Source of the DNA: Dehalococcoidia bacterium
GTDB taxonomy: Bacteria > Chloroflexota > Dehalococcoidia > JAENJB01
Assembly (NCBI GenBank): GCA_016844565.1
Contig: JAENJB010000078.1
Coordinates: 1-5,928, forward strand
Length of the DNA: 5,928 bases
Direction: 5' to 3'
Every line of letters begins with the position of its first letter. Positions within the stretch are counted from its first letter, which is position 1. This document shows positions 4,340-5,928 of this stretch, piece after piece. The notes under the pieces were generated by a model. The model was given only the letters and a program-made list of their open reading frames with translations, was not told the DNA's origin and ran no database searches. The position numbers and the translations under genes were made by a program.

Positions 4340-5842
4340 ATGTATTGGCCGGATAAGGAACACTTCAAGAGCCTCGAGGAAAAGGGAACTCTGGTTCCCG
4401 TATATCGCGAGCTGCCTGCTGACCTGGAGACGCCGGTCTCCGTTTTCCTCAAGATCAGCGGCAAGGCCCCATGCTTCTTGCTGGAGAGTGTGGAGAAAGG
4501 CGAGCGCATGGGACGCTACTCCTTCATTGGCATGAACCCCCTGCTGACCTTCGAGACGCGTGGCCGGGAGAGCGTCCTTTCTGGCGACATCAAGAGCCGT
4601 CTGCCACTGCGCGCCGGCGAGGACCCGCTGCACCAGCTTCAATCGCTGCTTTCCCGGTACACCGTGGCAGCGCAACCGGGAACACCACGACTGTTCGGGG
4701 GCGCAGTAGGCTACCTCTCTTACGACATGGTGCGCTACTTCGAAACCTTGCCCGCCCCAGGCCGTGACGAGCTTTACCTCCCCGAGTGCGCCTTCTTGCT
4801 CACCGACACGCTGGTCATCTTCGACCATGTTCAGCAAACCATGAAGGTGGTATCCCACGCCAGAGGCGGCTCGCCCTCAGCCTATCAGGAGGCCCGCGAC
4901 AAGATAGAATCGATTATCGCCTCCCTCAACAAGGCGTTGGAGGTTGAGCCACTGGGCAGTGCACCCACCGTAGAGAAAGGGATAACGTCAGGGCTGGCTT
5001 CCAATATGACCGCCGCCGAGTTCAAGGAACGAGTGCTGGTCGCCAAAGAATACATCGCCGCCGGGGACGCCTTTCAGGTAGTCCTCTCCCAGCGGCTACG
5101 TCGCCAGACCGAAGCCCGGCCCTTCTCCATTTACCGCACCCTGCGCATGATCAACCCGTCGCCATATATGTTCTACCTCGACTTCGGCGGCTTTCAGCTG
5201 ATCGGGTCGTCCCCGGAGATGCTGGTAAAACTGGAGGACGGCACCGCCTTCACCCGCCCCATCGCCGGCACCAGGCCGCGGGGAGCCAGCGACGAAGAGG
5301 ACAAGGCCCTCTCATCCGAGCTCCTGGCTGACCCCAAGGAACGGGCCGAACACATCATGCTGGTTGACCTGGGCAGAAACGACCTCGGCAGGGTGTGCCG
5401 TCCGGGCAGCGTCAAGGTGCCCTTGCTCATGGAGATTGAGAAGTACTCCCATGTGCTGCATATAGTGTCCTCCGTAGAGGGTAAGCTACGCGCCGGTGAG
5501 GATGCCTTCAGCCTGCTCCGCGCCGGCTTCCCCGCCGGAACGGTAACCGGAGCGCCCAAGATAAGAGCCATGGAAATCATCAACGAGCTGGAGCAGTTGA
5601 AGCGGGGCCCTTACGCTGGAGCGGTGGGCCACTTCAGCTTCAATGGCAATATGGACACGTGTATCACCATCCGCACCATTGTCAAGATCGGCAATACCGT
5701 TTACTACCAGGGAGGAGCCGGTATTGTGGCCGACTCCGTGCCGCAACGAGAGTACGAGGAGAGCCTGAAGAAGATCGAGGTGCTCGAGAACGCCGTCCGC
5801 CTGGCAGAGACCAGAGTGGAGTCGCGCGTGAAGCAAGCATGA
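4340..5842 (+). CDS. trpE: Anthranilate synthase component I
   Basis: A 500-aa cytoplasmic chorismate-utilising enzyme of normal TrpE length. It makes anthranilate from chorismate with ammonia from a TrpG-type partner, the first committed step of tryptophan synthesis. The N-terminal domain carries the LLES motif (47-50) and GRYSFIG (58-64), and NPSPYMF (272-278) lies further on; together these form the Trp feedback site of the family. Catalytic-domain signatures include PIAGTRPRG (307-315), ERAEHIMLVDLGRND (334-348), His374 in HVLHIVSSVEG, TVTGAPKIRAMEI (401-413) and YYQGGAGIVADS (455-466). An ATG at 4316 would add eight residues but lies inside the repeat arm. ATG 4340 begins MYWPDKEHFK, which matches how TrpE proteins usually start. 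Its Shine-Dalgarno is poor (at most GACGAG, very close). No promoter or Trp-rich leader peptide is visible between the ferredoxin and trpE, so readthrough from 2251 is possible. trpD follows. Confidence 0.96.
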   Translation: MYWPDKEHFKSLEEKGTLVPVYRELPADLETPVSVFLKISGKAPCFLLESVEKGERMGRYSFIGMNPLLTFETRGRESVLSGDIKSRLPLRAGEDPLHQLQSLLSRYTVAAQPGTPRLFGGAVGYLSYDMVRYFETLPAPGRDELYLPECAFLLTDTLVIFDHVQQTMKVVSHARGGSPSAYQEARDKIESIIASLNKALEVEPLGSAPTVEKGITSGLASNMTAAEFKERVLVAKEYIAAGDAFQVVLSQRLRRQTEARPFSIYRTLRMINPSPYMFYLDFGGFQLIGSSPEMLVKLEDGTAFTRPIAGTRPRGASDEEDKALSSELLADPKERAEHIMLVDLGRNDLGRVCRPGSVKVPLLMEIEKYSHVLHIVSSVEGKLRAGEDAFSLLRAGFPAGTVTGAPKIRAMEIINELEQLKRGPYAGAVGHFSFNGNMDTCITIRTIVKIGNTVYYQGGAGIVADSVPQREYEESLKKIEVLENAVRLAETRVESRVKQA

Positions 5843-5890
5843 TGGCAGGATTTCTTTGCGCCACAGGCGCCTTAGAGAGGAACAACCGAC

Positions 5891-5928
5891 ATGATTAGGG
5901 AAGCCATCTCCAAACTGGTGGAGCACCA
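5891..5928 (+). CDS. trpD: Anthranilate phosphoribosyltransferase, N-terminus only (cut by window end)
   Basis: Only 12 full codons are visible, reading MIREAISKLVEH, which matches the usual opening of TrpD (MI.EAI.KLVE...). The enzyme joins anthranilate to PRPP, the second step of the tryptophan branch. GAGAGGA (5875-5881) lies 9 bases before the ATG and is a good Shine-Dalgarno. It begins 48 bases after the trpE stop, in the same direction, so it is almost certainly co-transcribed with trpE. With so few residues the call leans on context. A TrpG would be expected to open with a strand followed by a DNYDSF-like motif, which is not seen. Confidence 0.75.
   Translation, partial: MIREAISKLVEH

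Noticed and set aside
4019..4858. 279-codon open frame on the minus strand
   Set aside because: It runs antisense to the ferredoxin, the palindromic repeat and the first part of trpE, all of which have clear family motifs. Its translation shows no domain and part of it is simply the repeat read in reverse.
5839..5898. 19-codon ORF between trpE and trpD, beginning at ATGA overlapping the trpE stop
   Set aside because: It has no recognisable sequence and no Trp codons, and it overlaps the trpD start. It may aid coupling, but it is not supported as a gene.
1..5928. CRISPR array, tRNA or rRNA genes, transposase
   Set aside because: I saw no regularly spaced direct repeats, no tRNA-like cloverleaf with TPsiC and anticodon arms, no rRNA segments and no transposase or integrase frame on either strand.

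Overview
The window looks like chromosomal DNA of a GC-rich bacterium. Three things suggest Chloroflexota, most likely class Dehalococcoidia: the style of the TrpE, HisH and OmpR-type proteins, an AprAB-like flavoprotein/ferredoxin pair, and a dispersed palindromic repeat with arms of the tcattgcgag / gaagcaatctc type. That placement is inference from memory, not a database result.

Layout. Bases 1-60 are the right half of a palindromic repeat, followed by a promoter-like stretch and an OmpR-type response regulator (163-837, +). Its receiver keeps the phospho-acceptor Asp and the KPF lysine but has lost the N-terminal acidic pair and the usual Ser/Thr. Bases 838-1105 have no secure gene: a promoter-like pair, a small dyad and a doubtful 55-codon ORF. 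On the minus strand follow a small coiled-coil protein with one CPHC knuckle (1106-1336), which has a textbook sigma-70 promoter and Shine-Dalgarno, and hisH (1436-2047), with an intrinsic terminator between them. The divergent gap 2048-2331 holds promoters facing both ways and a two-hairpin repeat (2142-2218). A good TTGACA-18-TAAAAT promoter then drives a 556-aa fumarate-reductase/AprA-family flavoprotein (2332-4002), followed by a 66-aa 2[4Fe-4S] ferredoxin (4016-4216) whose Shine-Dalgarno overlaps the flavoprotein stop. A complete copy of the palindromic repeat (4223-4321) separates this pair from trpE (4340-5842). The first 12 codons of trpD run off the window edge.

How they work together. 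trpE-trpD is the start of a tryptophan operon, and no trpG lies between the two genes. hisH is a lone histidine-pathway amidotransferase. The flavoprotein and ferredoxin form one electron-transfer unit: the sequence supports an AprAB-like complex, but both subunits are shorter than usual for dissimilatory APS reductase and the substrate is unknown. The most unusual items are the repeat that abuts trpE and supplies a spurious upstream ATG, the compact AprAB-like pair, the degenerate regulator, and the tiny coiled-coil/CPHC protein.
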